Source: an uncultured Clostridia bacterium
GTDB taxonomy: Bacteria; Bacillota; Clostridia; Christensenellales; Borkfalkiaceae
Direction: 5' to 3'
DNA length: 47,982 bases
Assembly (NCBI GenBank): GCA_947595585.1
Contig: CANQET010000014.1
Location: 1 to 47,982, forward strand
Shown: positions 23,502 through 32,442 of the stretch, one piece after another
Position numbering within the stretch: position 1 is the first letter of the stretch
Layout of the letters: each line of letters begins with the position of its first letter
The notes under the pieces: model-generated
The model's input: the letters and a program-made list of their open reading frames with translations, nothing else
What the model was told of the DNA's origin: nothing
Databases searched by the model: none
Translations under genes and position numbers: made by a program

Positions 23502-24809
23502 TTATTTTTCGCGGGATTTTCGCTCCGCGAGGACGTGCATCGCGCATTCGATCCGTTTTTTCATCATGACGCAGGTGATCGGGTAGGGTTCGTTGAGGTC
23601 GCCCGCGTAGTGATAATTGTTGGCGCTGCACCCCCCCGAGCAGATGTATTTGGCGAAACAGTCGCCGCACTTGTTCCGCGTGAAGAGACTGTTTTCCGCA
23701 AAGCGGCTGCGGATGCCCTCGTCGAGTACCCCCTCGAAGACGTTGCCCATCCTGAATTCCTTGTCCCCCGCAAACTGGTGGCAAGGATAGATATCGCCGC
23801 TCGGGACGACCGAGAAATACTCGTTCCCCGCGCCGCACGCCGAGACGCGCTTCGCAAGGCAGGGCCCGCCCTCGAGATCGATCTGGAAATGGAAGAACAA
23901 GAAGCCCTTGCCCTCCGCTTCCCGTTGGATGTAGGCGTCGCACAGCTTCTCGTATTCGGCTTCGATGGCGGGAAGATGTTCTTCTTTTATCGCAAGTTCT
24001 TCGATATCCGTGACGACGGGCTCGAGCGAGATATTTCGGAAGCCGCAGTCGGCGAGGAAGAGCACGTCCTCGGAAAAATCGAGGTTCTTGGCCGTGAAGG
24101 TGCCGCGGACGTAATACGACTTCTCCCCCCGCATCTGTACGAATTTCCGGATATGGGGAAGCACGGCGTCGAAACTGCCCTTGCCGTTGACCGTCTTGCG
24201 GACGGCGTCGTGCACTTCCTTGCGCCCGTCGAGGGAGAGGACGACGTTCTCCATCTCCTCATTGAAGAATTTTATGGTCTCGTCGTCGAGCAGAAGGGCG
24301 TTGGTCGTCGTCGTGAAGAGGAACTTCTTGCCGAGCTTTGCCCCCTCTTCCTTGGCATAGGCGACCGTCCTTTTCACCACGTCCAAATTCATGAGGGGTT
24401 CGCCGCCGAAGAAGTCCACCTCGAGCACCTTGCGTTTGCCGCTGTTCTTCAGCAGAAAGTCGATCGCCGCCTTGGCCGTCTCGAAGGACATGACCTCGCG
24501 GGCGGAATGGTAGGCGCCCTCATCGGCGAAACAATATTTGCAGCGCAGATTGCAATCGTGGGAGACGTGCAGGCAGAGGGCCTTCACCTCGTGCGATTTG
24601 ATGGGGCGCTCTCGGGGTTCGGGGGCGTCGAGCAGGCCTTCCGCGCGCAGCCCCTCGATCTCTTCGAGGGCGACTTTGAGCGCTTCATCGGAGATCTCCG
24701 TCTTCTCCCCTTTGAGAAGACGGGCCGTCGCCTCGTCGCATTCGTGCAAACTGCCGCTGCCGACGTCATAGATATAATGCTTATCGTGATATGTAAAGAT
24801 GTGTCTCAT
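23502..24809 (-). CDS. scfB: SCIFF peptide maturase (thioether-forming radical SAM/SPASM protein)
   Basis: Radical SAM enzyme that installs a Cys-Thr thioether cross-link in the SCIFF precursor encoded just upstream. The cluster motif CNLRCKYC has Cys86, Cys90 and Cys93, and FFGGEPLMN is the SAM-binding motif. The C-terminal SPASM-type region supplies further cysteines (VSACGAGNEY, IYPCHQF, KCGDCFAKYICSGGCS). The N-terminus MRHIFTYHDKHYIYDVGSG matches the peptide-recognition start typical of this family. The length of 435 residues is a little below the usual 450 or so. No clear ribosome-binding site precedes the ATG, and a hairpin terminator lies between scfA and scfB. Confidence 0.95.
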   Translation of the reverse strand: MRHIFTYHDKHYIYDVGSGSLHECDEATARLLKGEKTEISDEALKVALEEIEGLRAEGLLDAPEPRERPIKSHEVKALCLHVSHDCNLRCKYCFADEGAYHSAREVMSFETAKAAIDFLLKNSGKRKVLEVDFFGGEPLMNLDVVKRTVAYAKEEGAKLGKKFLFTTTTNALLLDDETIKFFNEEMENVVLSLDGRKEVHDAVRKTVNGKGSFDAVLPHIRKFVQMRGEKSYYVRGTFTAKNLDFSEDVLFLADCGFRNISLEPVVTDIEELAIKEEHLPAIEAEYEKLCDAYIQREAEGKGFLFFHFQIDLEGGPCLAKRVSACGAGNEYFSVVPSGDIYPCHQFAGDKEFRMGNVFEGVLDEGIRSRFAENSLFTRNKCGDCFAKYICSGGCSANNYHYAGDLNEPYPITCVMMKKRIECAMHVLAERKSREK

Positions 24810-24834
24810 CGGTTTTTTTCCGAATGCTCACGAC

Positions 24835-24860
24835 AAAAGAGCGACGGCGTACCGTCGCTC
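24835..24860 (-). terminator. Terminator hairpin between scfA and scfB
   Basis: On the minus strand, GAGCGACGG, loop TACG, CCGTCGCTC, then TTTT. It lies 18 nt after scfA. It would let much more precursor peptide than maturase be made, as is usual in RiPP loci. Confidence 0.7.
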
Positions 24861-24878
24861 CGAAAGTTTGCCGAAGCG

Positions 24879-25031
24879 TTATTTGCGCTCGATCTTCTGC
24901 TCGCGCGTGATGCGCTCGCAGGACTGGTTGCCGACCGTGCAGCTCGTCTTGCAGGCGCTCTGGCAGGTGCTCCTGCACTCGCCGCAGGCAGTCTGTTTGC
25001 GCTCTGCGGGCTTCGCGATGGTCTTGATCAT
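24879..25031 (-). CDS. scfA: SCIFF (six cysteines in forty-five residues) ribosomal peptide precursor
   Basis: A 50-residue peptide, read from ATG 25029-25031 to TAA 24879-24881. Its core CGECRSTCQSACKTSCTVG, followed by NQSCE, is the near-invariant SCIFF signature, with six cysteines at residues 16, 19, 23, 27, 31 and 38. The Thr at 22 or the other Thr/Ser residues among them are candidate thioether acceptors. SCIFF peptides are found across Clostridia and are modified by the adjacent maturase; their biological role is still unclear. The C-terminal tail ERITREQKIERK is longer than in many versions. A strong promoter and GAGGTG ribosome-binding site precede it. Confidence 0.96.
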   Translation of the reverse strand: MIKTIAKPAERKQTACGECRSTCQSACKTSCTVGNQSCERITREQKIERK

Positions 25032-25057
25032 AGGTATCACCTCAATCGTTTTTTTCT

Positions 25058-25086
25058 ATTATACTCCCTTGCCGCACATTTTGCAA
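25058..25086 (-). promoter_or_regulatory. Promoter of scfA
   Basis: On the minus strand, TTGCAA (25081-25086), 17 nt, TATAAT (25058-25063). It starts immediately after the stop of the TIGR04086 gene. Confidence 0.8.
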
Positions 25087-25091
25087 GTGTT

Positions 25092-25472
25092 TTAGCCCTC
25101 TTTTCGTAATTTTACCCCGAGCACTGCGCCGAGCCCCCCAAGCGCGGCCGAAAAGAGCAGCTCGGCGGGGAAGAGCGCCGTAAGATAAAATCCGCCGCCG
25201 ATCGCCGCAAAGAGGAAGAGGGCGAGAACGGAAAAGAGCGCTCCCGCCGCCGCTCCCTTGAAAAAAGCACGACCCATGTGCACGAAAATGAGAGAAAACG
25301 TGAAGGCCCCCAGCCCTTTCAGGCACCAGCTCACGGCGGCCACCGAGAGCTCGGAGAGCGTGCAATGCTTCACGATCACGGCGAAGATCGCCGCCGCGAA
25401 GAGATAAAACGCCGTCGCCGAGACGGCGGCAAGCGCAACTTCCTTCCCCGCATTTTTTATTTTCTGCTCCAT
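25092..25472 (-). CDS. TIGR04086 family membrane protein
   Basis: A 126-residue protein with four hydrophobic segments (ATAFYLFAAAIFAVIV, CLKGLGAFTFSLIFVH, ALFSVLALFLFAAIGGG and the final FPAELLFSAALGGLGAVLGV). This matches the small membrane family TIGR04086, which in Clostridia sits between yajC and scfA exactly as here. The function is unknown. The start is taken at ATG 25470-25472, because GGAGG lies 6 nt upstream; the upstream ATG at 25487 is part of the hairpin stem and leaves no Shine-Dalgarno. Confidence 0.85.
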   Translation of the reverse strand: MEQKIKNAGKEVALAAVSATAFYLFAAAIFAVIVKHCTLSELSVAAVSWCLKGLGAFTFSLIFVHMGRAFFKGAAAGALFSVLALFLFAAIGGGFYLTALFPAELLFSAALGGLGAVLGVKLRKEG

Positions 25473-25508
25473 AAAAAACCTCCGCATACGCTATACGTTA
25501 TGCGGAGG
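25473..25508 (-). terminator. Terminator hairpin whose 3' arm carries the ribosome-binding site of the next gene
   Basis: On the minus strand, CCTCCGCATA (25499-25508) pairs with TATGCGGAGG (25479-25488) and is followed by six T residues, which lead directly into the ATG at 25470-25472. The GGAGG in the 3' arm is also the only Shine-Dalgarno for the TIGR04086 gene. The hairpin can thus both terminate transcription after yajC and mask the start. Confidence 0.72.
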
Positions 25509-25525
25509 CGGCTCGGTTCATTCCA

Positions 25526-26041
25526 TTATTTTTCCGCGGGAGGATCCTGCGGCGCCTCCTCGGGCGCTTCCTGCGCGGAAGGTGCGGGCTGTTCGGGCGC
25601 CTTGGCGGACTTCGCCGCCTTCTCGGCCGCCTTTGCCTCTTTTTCGGCACGGCGCTTGGCCTCGATCTCTTCCCGCGCGATCTGCGTGGGGCCCTTCGCA
25701 TCCGTCTGATAGATGCATTCTTTTGCGATCTTGAGGTAAGATTTCCCCGAATGTTCGGAGCCCGTCTCGACGATGATCGTACCGTCGTCGCACACCTCGG
25801 TGACGACGCCGCACAGGCCGCCCGTCGTCATGATCTTGTTGCCGGGGGCGAGCGCCTCGATGGCTTCCATATATTCCTTATCGCCGGCACGCCCCTTTCT
25901 TCCGCCCAAAAACATCCAGAGCATGAGCCCGACGAGGAGCACTGCGACGACCGCAAGCAGAATATAGCCCGTCAAGGGGTTCTCGGGAGCAGGTGTCTCC
26001 GACGTTGCGGGGGTGTCATCCAATAATTGCAAGAAAAACAT
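25526..26041 (-). CDS. yajC: Preprotein translocase subunit YajC with an extended charged tail
   Basis: YajC is a small membrane protein associated with SecDF. The start is ATG 26039-26041 (MFFLQLLDDTPATSE) after AGGAG. The single membrane helix is at about residues 26-47, followed by the family core ALAPGNKIMTTGGLCGVVTEV and DGTIIVETGS. Residues after 110 form an Ala/Glu/Lys-rich tail (AEKEAKAAEKAAKSAKAPEQ, then a Pro-rich end), which brings the length to 171 residues against about 100 normally. It lies downstream of tgt, as in most bacteria, with its own promoter. Confidence 0.93.
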   Translation of the reverse strand: MFFLQLLDDTPATSETPAPENPLTGYILLAVVAVLLVGLMLWMFLGGRKGRAGDKEYMEAIEALAPGNKIMTTGGLCGVVTEVCDDGTIIVETGSEHSGKSYLKIAKECIYQTDAKGPTQIAREEIEAKRRAEKEAKAAEKAAKSAKAPEQPAPSAQEAPEEAPQDPPAEK

Positions 26042-26060
26042 TTTTATCTCCTTTTGGAAT

Positions 26061-26089
26061 ATCATACCCTTTTTCGGGGAATTTTGCAA
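26061..26089 (-). promoter_or_regulatory. Promoter of yajC
   Basis: On the minus strand, TTGCAA (26084-26089), 17 nt, TATGAT (26061-26066), ending about 20 nt before the yajC start. Confidence 0.68.
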
Positions 26090-26134
26090 GCGTTTTCGGC
26101 CTCGAATTCGGGCTTTTGGCGAGATTTCTTCGGC

Positions 26135-27316
<1,182 letters not shown>

Positions 27317-27318
27317 CT

Positions 27319-27346
27319 ATCTTACTTGTATTTTCCGCTTTGTCAA
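27319..27346 (-). promoter_or_regulatory. Promoter of the tgt unit
   Basis: On the minus strand, TTGACA (27341-27346), 16 nt, TAAGAT (27319-27324). It supplies the tgt side, which is cut off from queA by the inserted esterase genes. Confidence 0.6.
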
Positions 27347-27397
27347 GCGCTTCCCGCGAAAACGGTGAAAATTTTTTTCTTTTTTTGTCACAACGCA

Positions 27398-27426
27398 TTG
27401 ACTTTTCCCCTCGCGTACGTTATAAT
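27398..27426 (+). promoter_or_regulatory. Promoter of the esterase pair
   Basis: TTGACT (27398-27403), 17 nt, TATAAT (27421-27426); close to consensus. It lies about 30 nt upstream of the first esterase start and is divergent from the tgt promoter. Confidence 0.85.
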
Positions 27427-27458
27427 GGAACAAACCCCAAACAAGGAGATGAAGATCC

Positions 27459-28799
27459 ATGAGATCCGCCGCAAAATTCATTGTATGTGCGCTCGGCGCC
27501 GCGCTCGCCTTCTCGCTCGTCGCGTGCACGAACGACGACCCCGTCCCCACGGAGACCTACACCGTGCAGTTCGAGGAGAGCCGCTATCTTCTCGCCGAGG
27601 GCGACGTTTCGAACACCGCCACCCTCTCCGCCTCCGTCTTCCAAGACGGCAAGTCCACCGAGCTTTCCGCCGTCTACACCGTCTCCGATCCCACGATCGC
27701 CACGATCGACGGGGCGACGGTCACGGCCCTGAAGGCGGGCACGGCGACGGTCACGGCCAGCTATACCCCCAAGGGCGGGACGGCCGTCACGGCCGAAGCA
27801 AAGCTCGAAGTGCTCGGCGCCACCGCCAAGAGCAAGGTGAACGCCTTCAGCGAGGAGGCCGTAAACCTCTACGGCAGGACGTATTTCCAAAACAACAACT
27901 TGGTGCTCGATAACGTGTGCACGGGGCTGGAGATCGCCTTCGTCGGCACCGAGCTCGAAGTGACCTTCGCCTCGGGCAACGGCATGATCCGCACCTTCCT
28001 CGACGGCGAGAGCGAGGGCACGACTTCCCGCATCAAATCGGCGGGCAAGGTGACCGTCGCCGAGGGCCTCGAAAACGGCCTGCACATCGCGAGGATCCTC
28101 AAGGCCACGAGCCCGCAATACGGCACCCTCACCCTCAAGAGCGGGGTGGAGACCGACGGCAGTTTCTTTGCCGCCCCCGAACATCCCGCGCTCAAGATCG
28201 AGGTCGTGGGCGACTCTATCACGGCGGGCGCGGGCGCCCTCGGCAAATCTTCGGACGGCGGCCAGACCATCGAGAATTCCGACCCCACCAAGGCGTATGC
28301 CTATCTCACGGCACAGACGCTCGACGCGGATTTCTCCATCATGGCGCAGGAAGGGTATTGCGTGAAGGATAACCCGAGCATCTACGATTGCTACCCCCAT
28401 CTCTCCATTTCGAACAAAGCGGACTACGACTTCTCGCAGTTCGAGGCGGATATCGTCATCGTAGGCCTCGGGGAAAACGACATGTGGCATGCGACGAGCG
28501 ACAAATTCCCCTACACCGTCGCACAGTTTCAGGATGACTACGCCGACCTTCTGCGCCTCATCCGTGAAAAACAGCCCAAGGCGAAGATCGTGTGCGTCTA
28601 TGGCATGATGCCCGCCTCGGATACGGCGCAGGCCCAAACCATCATCACGGCGGCGATCAATGCGACGGGCGACGAAAACATTACGCAGCTGCGAATGTTC
28701 AAAAACGAAGCGGGCGCACAAGCGCATCCGAGCGCCGAGGCGCATGCAAAATATGCGAGCAACCTCGTGAAGCACATCAAAAACAAGGTCTTAAAATAA
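27459..28799 (+). CDS. Lipoprotein SGNH/GDSL esterase with an N-terminal Ig-like domain (CE2-like)
   Basis: A surface-anchored carbohydrate esterase candidate of 446 residues. A lipoprotein signal ends at LVAC (Cys23), followed by an Ig-like Big_2-type domain (about 33-118; SDPTIATIDGATVTALKAG). A beta-rich domain (about 130-235) and an SGNH hydrolase domain follow, with VVGDSITAGAG (Ser253), VGLGENDMW (Asn340) and AHPSAEAH (His423). The beta domain plus SGNH order resembles CE2 acetyl-xylan/gluco-mannan esterases. The start at 27459 follows AAGGAG. It is followed 12 nt later by a paralogue lacking the Ig-like domain. Confidence 0.87.
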   Translation: MRSAAKFIVCALGAALAFSLVACTNDDPVPTETYTVQFEESRYLLAEGDVSNTATLSASVFQDGKSTELSAVYTVSDPTIATIDGATVTALKAGTATVTASYTPKGGTAVTAEAKLEVLGATAKSKVNAFSEEAVNLYGRTYFQNNNLVLDNVCTGLEIAFVGTELEVTFASGNGMIRTFLDGESEGTTSRIKSAGKVTVAEGLENGLHIARILKATSPQYGTLTLKSGVETDGSFFAAPEHPALKIEVVGDSITAGAGALGKSSDGGQTIENSDPTKAYAYLTAQTLDADFSIMAQEGYCVKDNPSIYDCYPHLSISNKADYDFSQFEADIVIVGLGENDMWHATSDKFPYTVAQFQDDYADLLRLIREKQPKAKIVCVYGMMPASDTAQAQTIITAAINATGDENITQLRMFKNEAGAQAHPSAEAHAKYASNLVKHIKNKVLK

Positions 28800-28811
28800 G
28801 GAGGTACCCCC

Positions 28812-29891
28812 ATGAAACACAGATGGACCGCCATGCTTCTCGCCGCGGCGATGATCCTGCCCTGCGCCGCGCTCTTTGCCTGCACGAACGACGACCCCAA
28901 TGTTGTCTCCGAAGAGGATTATAATCTCTTCAACGAAGAAGATATGCGCCTCTTCGGGCGGACGTACACCAAGACGTATTCCCGTTCCAAGGCCCTCATC
29001 CTCGACCATGCCGCGACGGGGGCGGATTTCACCTTCTACGGCACCGAGCTCAAGGTAAAACTCGAACCCAGTCCCGCAAATCTCTATATCCACACCTTCG
29101 TCGACGACGACAAGGAGGGTAAATTTATCCACGTCGACCGCACGAAGGAATACACGATCGCCGAAGGGCTCGAGGAGGGCGTACACACCGTGCGCCTCAT
29201 CAAGGCCACGAGCTCGTGGTGCGGTACGATCACGGTCAACCACGTCTCCACGGACGGGAAGTTCCTCCGCCCCGAGAAGAAGGACCGCCTGCGTATGGAA
29301 TTTGTGGGCGACTCCATCACGGTGGGCGCGGGGATCTATGCCGATCCCTCCACGCTCAACGCCAATGAGAATTCCGACGTCGCAAAGTGCTATGCCTATC
29401 TCACCGCACAGGAGCTCGACGCAGACTTCTCCTTCGTCGCGACCGAGGCCATCTGCACCAAATCCAAGAAGTTCCTCGCCATCAACGCCATCGAGATGTA
29501 CGGGCAGTACTCGGCCACCCATGCGGGGAAGTATAAGATCAAAGATCCTTATGATATCGTCGTCGTCGGCCTCGGCACCAACGATGCGAGCGCACTCGCG
29601 GCAGATCCGGGCTACACCCCCGCCGCGCTTCAGGCCGATTACACCGAACTTCTCACCCTCATCCGCGCCTCCAATCCCGAGGCGAAGATCGTGTGCGTCT
29701 ATGGCATGATGGGCGAGACGCCCACCGTAAAGACGAGCTTTACGAATGCGATCGCGGCCCTCGGCGATGAAAATATCACCTACTGTACCCTCCCTGCGAG
29801 CACCGACGGCGGACAGGGGCACCCCTCTGTGAAGGGCGCGGTGACCGAGGCGCAGACCCTGCTCGAGCACATCCGCTCGCTTGAAGCATAA
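28812..29891 (+). CDS. Lipoprotein SGNH/GDSL esterase, paralogue of the preceding gene (CE2-like)
   Basis: A 359-residue paralogue of the upstream protein. The lipobox is LFAC (Cys24), followed by TNDDP, identical to the sequence after the upstream lipobox. It lacks the Ig-like domain and moves directly into the beta-rich domain (about 35-150), then the SGNH domain: FVGDSITVGAG (Ser168), VGLGTNDAS (Asn257) and GQGHPSVKG (His337). A GAGGT ribosome-binding site precedes the start. Tandem duplication with loss or gain of one domain is the simplest origin. Likely substrates are acetylated dietary or host glycans, by analogy with CE2 only. A terminator follows. Confidence 0.87.
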   Translation: MKHRWTAMLLAAAMILPCAALFACTNDDPNVVSEEDYNLFNEEDMRLFGRTYTKTYSRSKALILDHAATGADFTFYGTELKVKLEPSPANLYIHTFVDDDKEGKFIHVDRTKEYTIAEGLEEGVHTVRLIKATSSWCGTITVNHVSTDGKFLRPEKKDRLRMEFVGDSITVGAGIYADPSTLNANENSDVAKCYAYLTAQELDADFSFVATEAICTKSKKFLAINAIEMYGQYSATHAGKYKIKDPYDIVVVGLGTNDASALAADPGYTPAALQADYTELLTLIRASNPEAKIVCVYGMMGETPTVKTSFTNAIAALGDENITYCTLPASTDGGQGHPSVKGAVTEAQTLLEHIRSLEA

Positions 29892-29921
29892 CTCGAGCTC
29901 GTCCGCTCGCTTGAAGCACAA
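29862..29921 (+). repeat. 30-bp tandem duplication spanning the esterase 3' end
   Basis: Two imperfect 30-bp units (29862-29891 and 29892-29921), each beginning CTCGAG and ending CTCGCTTGAAGCA followed by TAA or CAA. The first unit ends in the TAA stop of the esterase gene; the second has CAA at the matching place. Confidence 0.7.
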
Positions 29922-29948
29922 AACGTACAGCCTTCATACTTCACACAC

Positions 29949-29975
29949 AAACACGGCGGTCCTCCGCCGTGTTTT
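29949..29975 (+). terminator. Terminator after the esterase pair
   Basis: AAACACGGCGG, loop TCCT, CCGCCGTGTTT, then further T residues; a strong intrinsic terminator. Confidence 0.85.
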
Positions 29976-30335
29976 CGCATAAAAACGATCATCGCCTATC
30001 CCGCATGCCCCCTCCGAAGCCTATCCCGCGTCCCCCTCCACAACAATCCCGTGCGAGACCCCCTCCATTGGAGGGGGGTAGGGGGGTGGGCGGAATACGA
30101 CGGCGCGCATCATTAGCGACTTCATCCCGACCGAGGCGTAGCCGAGGGAGCGGATCTTGTAGCCTATCTCGGCGGGAAGTACTTTAAGATTCACTCGCTA
30201 CGCTCGGAATGAGGGTGCGTGCCCACGCAAAGTCGGGGTACCTATATCGTTTATTCCGTGCACGTCCCCCTCCACGGCAATCCCGCGCGTACCCCCTCCA
30301 TCGGAGGGGGTAGGGGGGTGGGCGGAATGCGCCGC
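29976..30335. repeat. Gene-free stretch with two GC-rich palindromic repeats
   Basis: No gene is apparent. A CCCCCTCCATTGGAGGGGG palindrome with the tail GTAGGGGGGTGGGCGGAAT lies at 30059-30102, and a second copy (CCATCGG in the centre) at 30293-30335, reaching the queA stop. A copy of the same family is at 7848-7878 and a degenerate one at 35552-35583. Between the copies lies GATTCACTCGCTACGCTCGGAATGA (quoted only by its ends GATTCACTCG and GGAATGA), reminiscent of the repeat edge at 15891. Confidence 0.7.
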
Positions 30336-31355
30336 TTATAGAAAAAGGCAAGCGTCGCCGAAGGAGAAAAATCTATACCGCTCTTTCACGGCCACGTCGT
30401 AGATATGCAGAACTTCCTCGCGGGAACAGAGGCAGGAGACGAGCATGAGCAGCGTGCTCTCTGGGAGATGGAAGTTGGTGATGAGCGCATCCACGCACTT
30501 CATTTTGTAGGGCGGGTAGAGGAAAATGCTCGTCTCGCCGCTTCCCGCATGTACGAAGCCCTCTTGCGTGGCGACCGTCTCGAGGGTACGCACCGAAGTC
30601 GTCCCCACGCAGATGATGCGCCGCCCCTCGCGTTTTGCGCGGTTGACGGCGTCCGCCGCCGCCGCGGAGACCTCGTAATACTCGCTGTGCATGGTATGCT
30701 GTTCGACGTCGTCCACCTTCACGGGGCGGAAGGTCCCGAGGCCCACATGGAGAAGCACTTCGACGACTTCTACCCCCATTTCGCGGATGCGGGATAGAAG
30801 TTCGGGGGTGAAGTGCAGCCCCGCCGTGGGCGCCGCCGCAGAGCCGTTTTCCTTGCTGTAGACCGTCTGATATCGCTCCGGGTCCGCGAGTTTTTCATGG
30901 ATATAGGGGGGCAAAGGGACCGTCCCCACGCGGGAGAGCACATCTTCGAAGGCCCCCTCATAGAAAAAGCGGATGTGCCGCTCGCCCGTCGGCGTGATGC
31001 CCTCCACCTCGAGGGAGAGCTCCTCGGAGACGAAGAGCCGCACCCCCTCTTTGCATTTCTTGCCCGGTTTTACGAGGGCCTCCCAGCGGTCGAGATCGAG
31101 GCGCTTCAGAAGCAGAATTTCGACGCGCCCTCCCGCCTTCGTAAAGGCATAAAGCCTTGCGGGAAGCACGCGGGTGCGGTTGACGACGAGAACGTCCCCC
31201 GCATGCAAATAATCGACCACATCCCGAAAGATCTTGTGCTCGATCGTTTTCGTATCCCGATGATAGACGAGGAGCCGCGCGCTGTCGCGCGGCTCTGCGG
31301 GCGTCTGCGCAATGCGCTCTTCGGGCAGGTCGTAATAAAAATCCGATGTCTTCAT
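30336..31355 (-). CDS. queA: S-adenosylmethionine:tRNA ribosyltransferase-isomerase
   Basis: QueA transfers the ribosyl part of SAM to preQ1-tRNA to give epoxyqueuosine. The N-terminal [20 protein letters not shown] and the segments [30 protein letters not shown] and [15 protein letters not shown] are all as in the family. The length, 339 residues, is standard. It is the last gene of the leftward ruv operon (16 nt after ruvB), and its expected partner tgt lies beyond the esterase insertion. Confidence 0.98.
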   Translation of the reverse strand: MKTSDFYYDLPEERIAQTPAEPRDSARLLVYHRDTKTIEHKIFRDVVDYLHAGDVLVVNRTRVLPARLYAFTKAGGRVEILLLKRLDLDRWEALVKPGKKCKEGVRLFVSEELSLEVEGITPTGERHIRFFYEGAFEDVLSRVGTVPLPPYIHEKLADPERYQTVYSKENGSAAAPTAGLHFTPELLSRIREMGVEVVEVLLHVGLGTFRPVKVDDVEQHTMHSEYYEVSAAAADAVNRAKREGRRIICVGTTSVRTLETVATQEGFVHAGSGETSIFLYPPYKMKCVDALITNFHLPESTLLMLVSCLCSREEVLHIYDVAVKERYRFFSFGDACLFL

Positions 31356-31371
31356 GAAAGTTCCGATAAAT

Positions 31372-32430
31372 TCATTCGTCGCCGAGGTCGAAAAGATTCA
31401 TCTGCCGCTTGAGCGATTCGGGCATTTTCGCCCCCATGTGCTCATAACCGCGGCGCAGGCACACCCTTCCGCGGGGGGTACGGGCGATGAACCCGAGCTG
31501 CAGAAGATAGGGTTCATAGATATCTTCGATCGTTCCGACGTCTTCCCCCGTCGTCGCCGCGAGCGTCTCCAGCCCCGCGGGACCGCCGTTGAATTTCTCG
31601 ATGAGCGCCCGCATGAGGTTGCGGTCGGTCTCATCCAGCCCGAGCGCATCGATGCCCATGCGGCGGAGGGCCTTATCGGCGTCCGTGCGCGAGACGGCGG
31701 CGCTCCCCATCACGGCCGAGAAATCGCGTACCCGCTTCAGGAGCCTGTTTGCGATACGGGGGGTCCCCCGCGATCTTCGCGCGATCTCGTAGGCCCCCTC
31801 CTCCTCGATGGAGATGCCGAGGGTACGAGCAGAGCGCGTCACGATCTCCTTGAGCTCTTCGGGCGAATACATCTCGAGGCGGCAGATGATGCCGAACCTA
31901 TCGCGAAGGGGAGAAGAGAGCATGCCCGCACGCGTCGTCGCCCCGATGAGGGTGAAGCGCTTGAGCGAGAAGCGGATGTTCCGCGCGGAAGGGCCCTTCC
32001 CCACGATGATATCGAGGGCGTAGTCTTCCATAGCGGAATACAAGATCTCCTCCACCTGATGGTTGAGGCGGTGGATCTCATCGATGAAGAGGACGTCCCC
32101 CTCATTGAGATTGGTGAGGATGGCGGCGAGGTCCCCCGCACGCTCGATGGCAGGGCCGCTCGTCACCTTGATCTGGGTGCCCATGGTGCCTGCGATGATG
32201 TGGGCGAGGGTCGTCTTGCCGAGCCCCGGGGGGCCGTATAGAAGGACGTGGTCGAGGGCCTCCCCGCGGGACTTCGCGGCGGCCATATACACGGCAAGGT
32301 TTTCCTTCACCTTGTCTTGCCCGACGTACTCCTCCATCGTCTTGGGGCGGAGAATGTTTTCCTCGATATCGTATTCGCCCTTGGCGCCCGAGAGGATCTC
32401 CTTATCGAAATTTTCGTCGTCTTCGAACAT
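31372..32430 (-). CDS. ruvB: Holliday junction branch-migration ATPase RuvB
   Basis: RuvB is the hexameric motor of the RuvABC Holliday-junction complex. The Walker A motif GPPGLGKTT, Walker [11 protein letters not shown], sensor 1 GATTRAG and the arginine-finger region RDRFGI are present, and the winged-helix DNA-binding tail ([14 protein letters not shown]) is complete. The 352-residue length is standard. Unusually, the gene upstream is not ruvA but the TIR-LRR gene, ending 12 nt before the ruvB start. A GGAG ribosome-binding site lies in that gap. Confidence 0.98.
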   Translation of the reverse strand: MFEDDENFDKEILSGAKGEYDIEENILRPKTMEEYVGQDKVKENLAVYMAAAKSRGEALDHVLLYGPPGLGKTTLAHIIAGTMGTQIKVTSGPAIERAGDLAAILTNLNEGDVLFIDEIHRLNHQVEEILYSAMEDYALDIIVGKGPSARNIRFSLKRFTLIGATTRAGMLSSPLRDRFGIICRLEMYSPEELKEIVTRSARTLGISIEEEGAYEIARRSRGTPRIANRLLKRVRDFSAVMGSAAVSRTDADKALRRMGIDALGLDETDRNLMRALIEKFNGGPAGLETLAATTGEDVGTIEDIYEPYLLQLGFIARTPRGRVCLRRGYEHMGAKMPESLKRQMNLFDLGDE

Positions 32431-32442
32431 ATTCGCTCCGTT

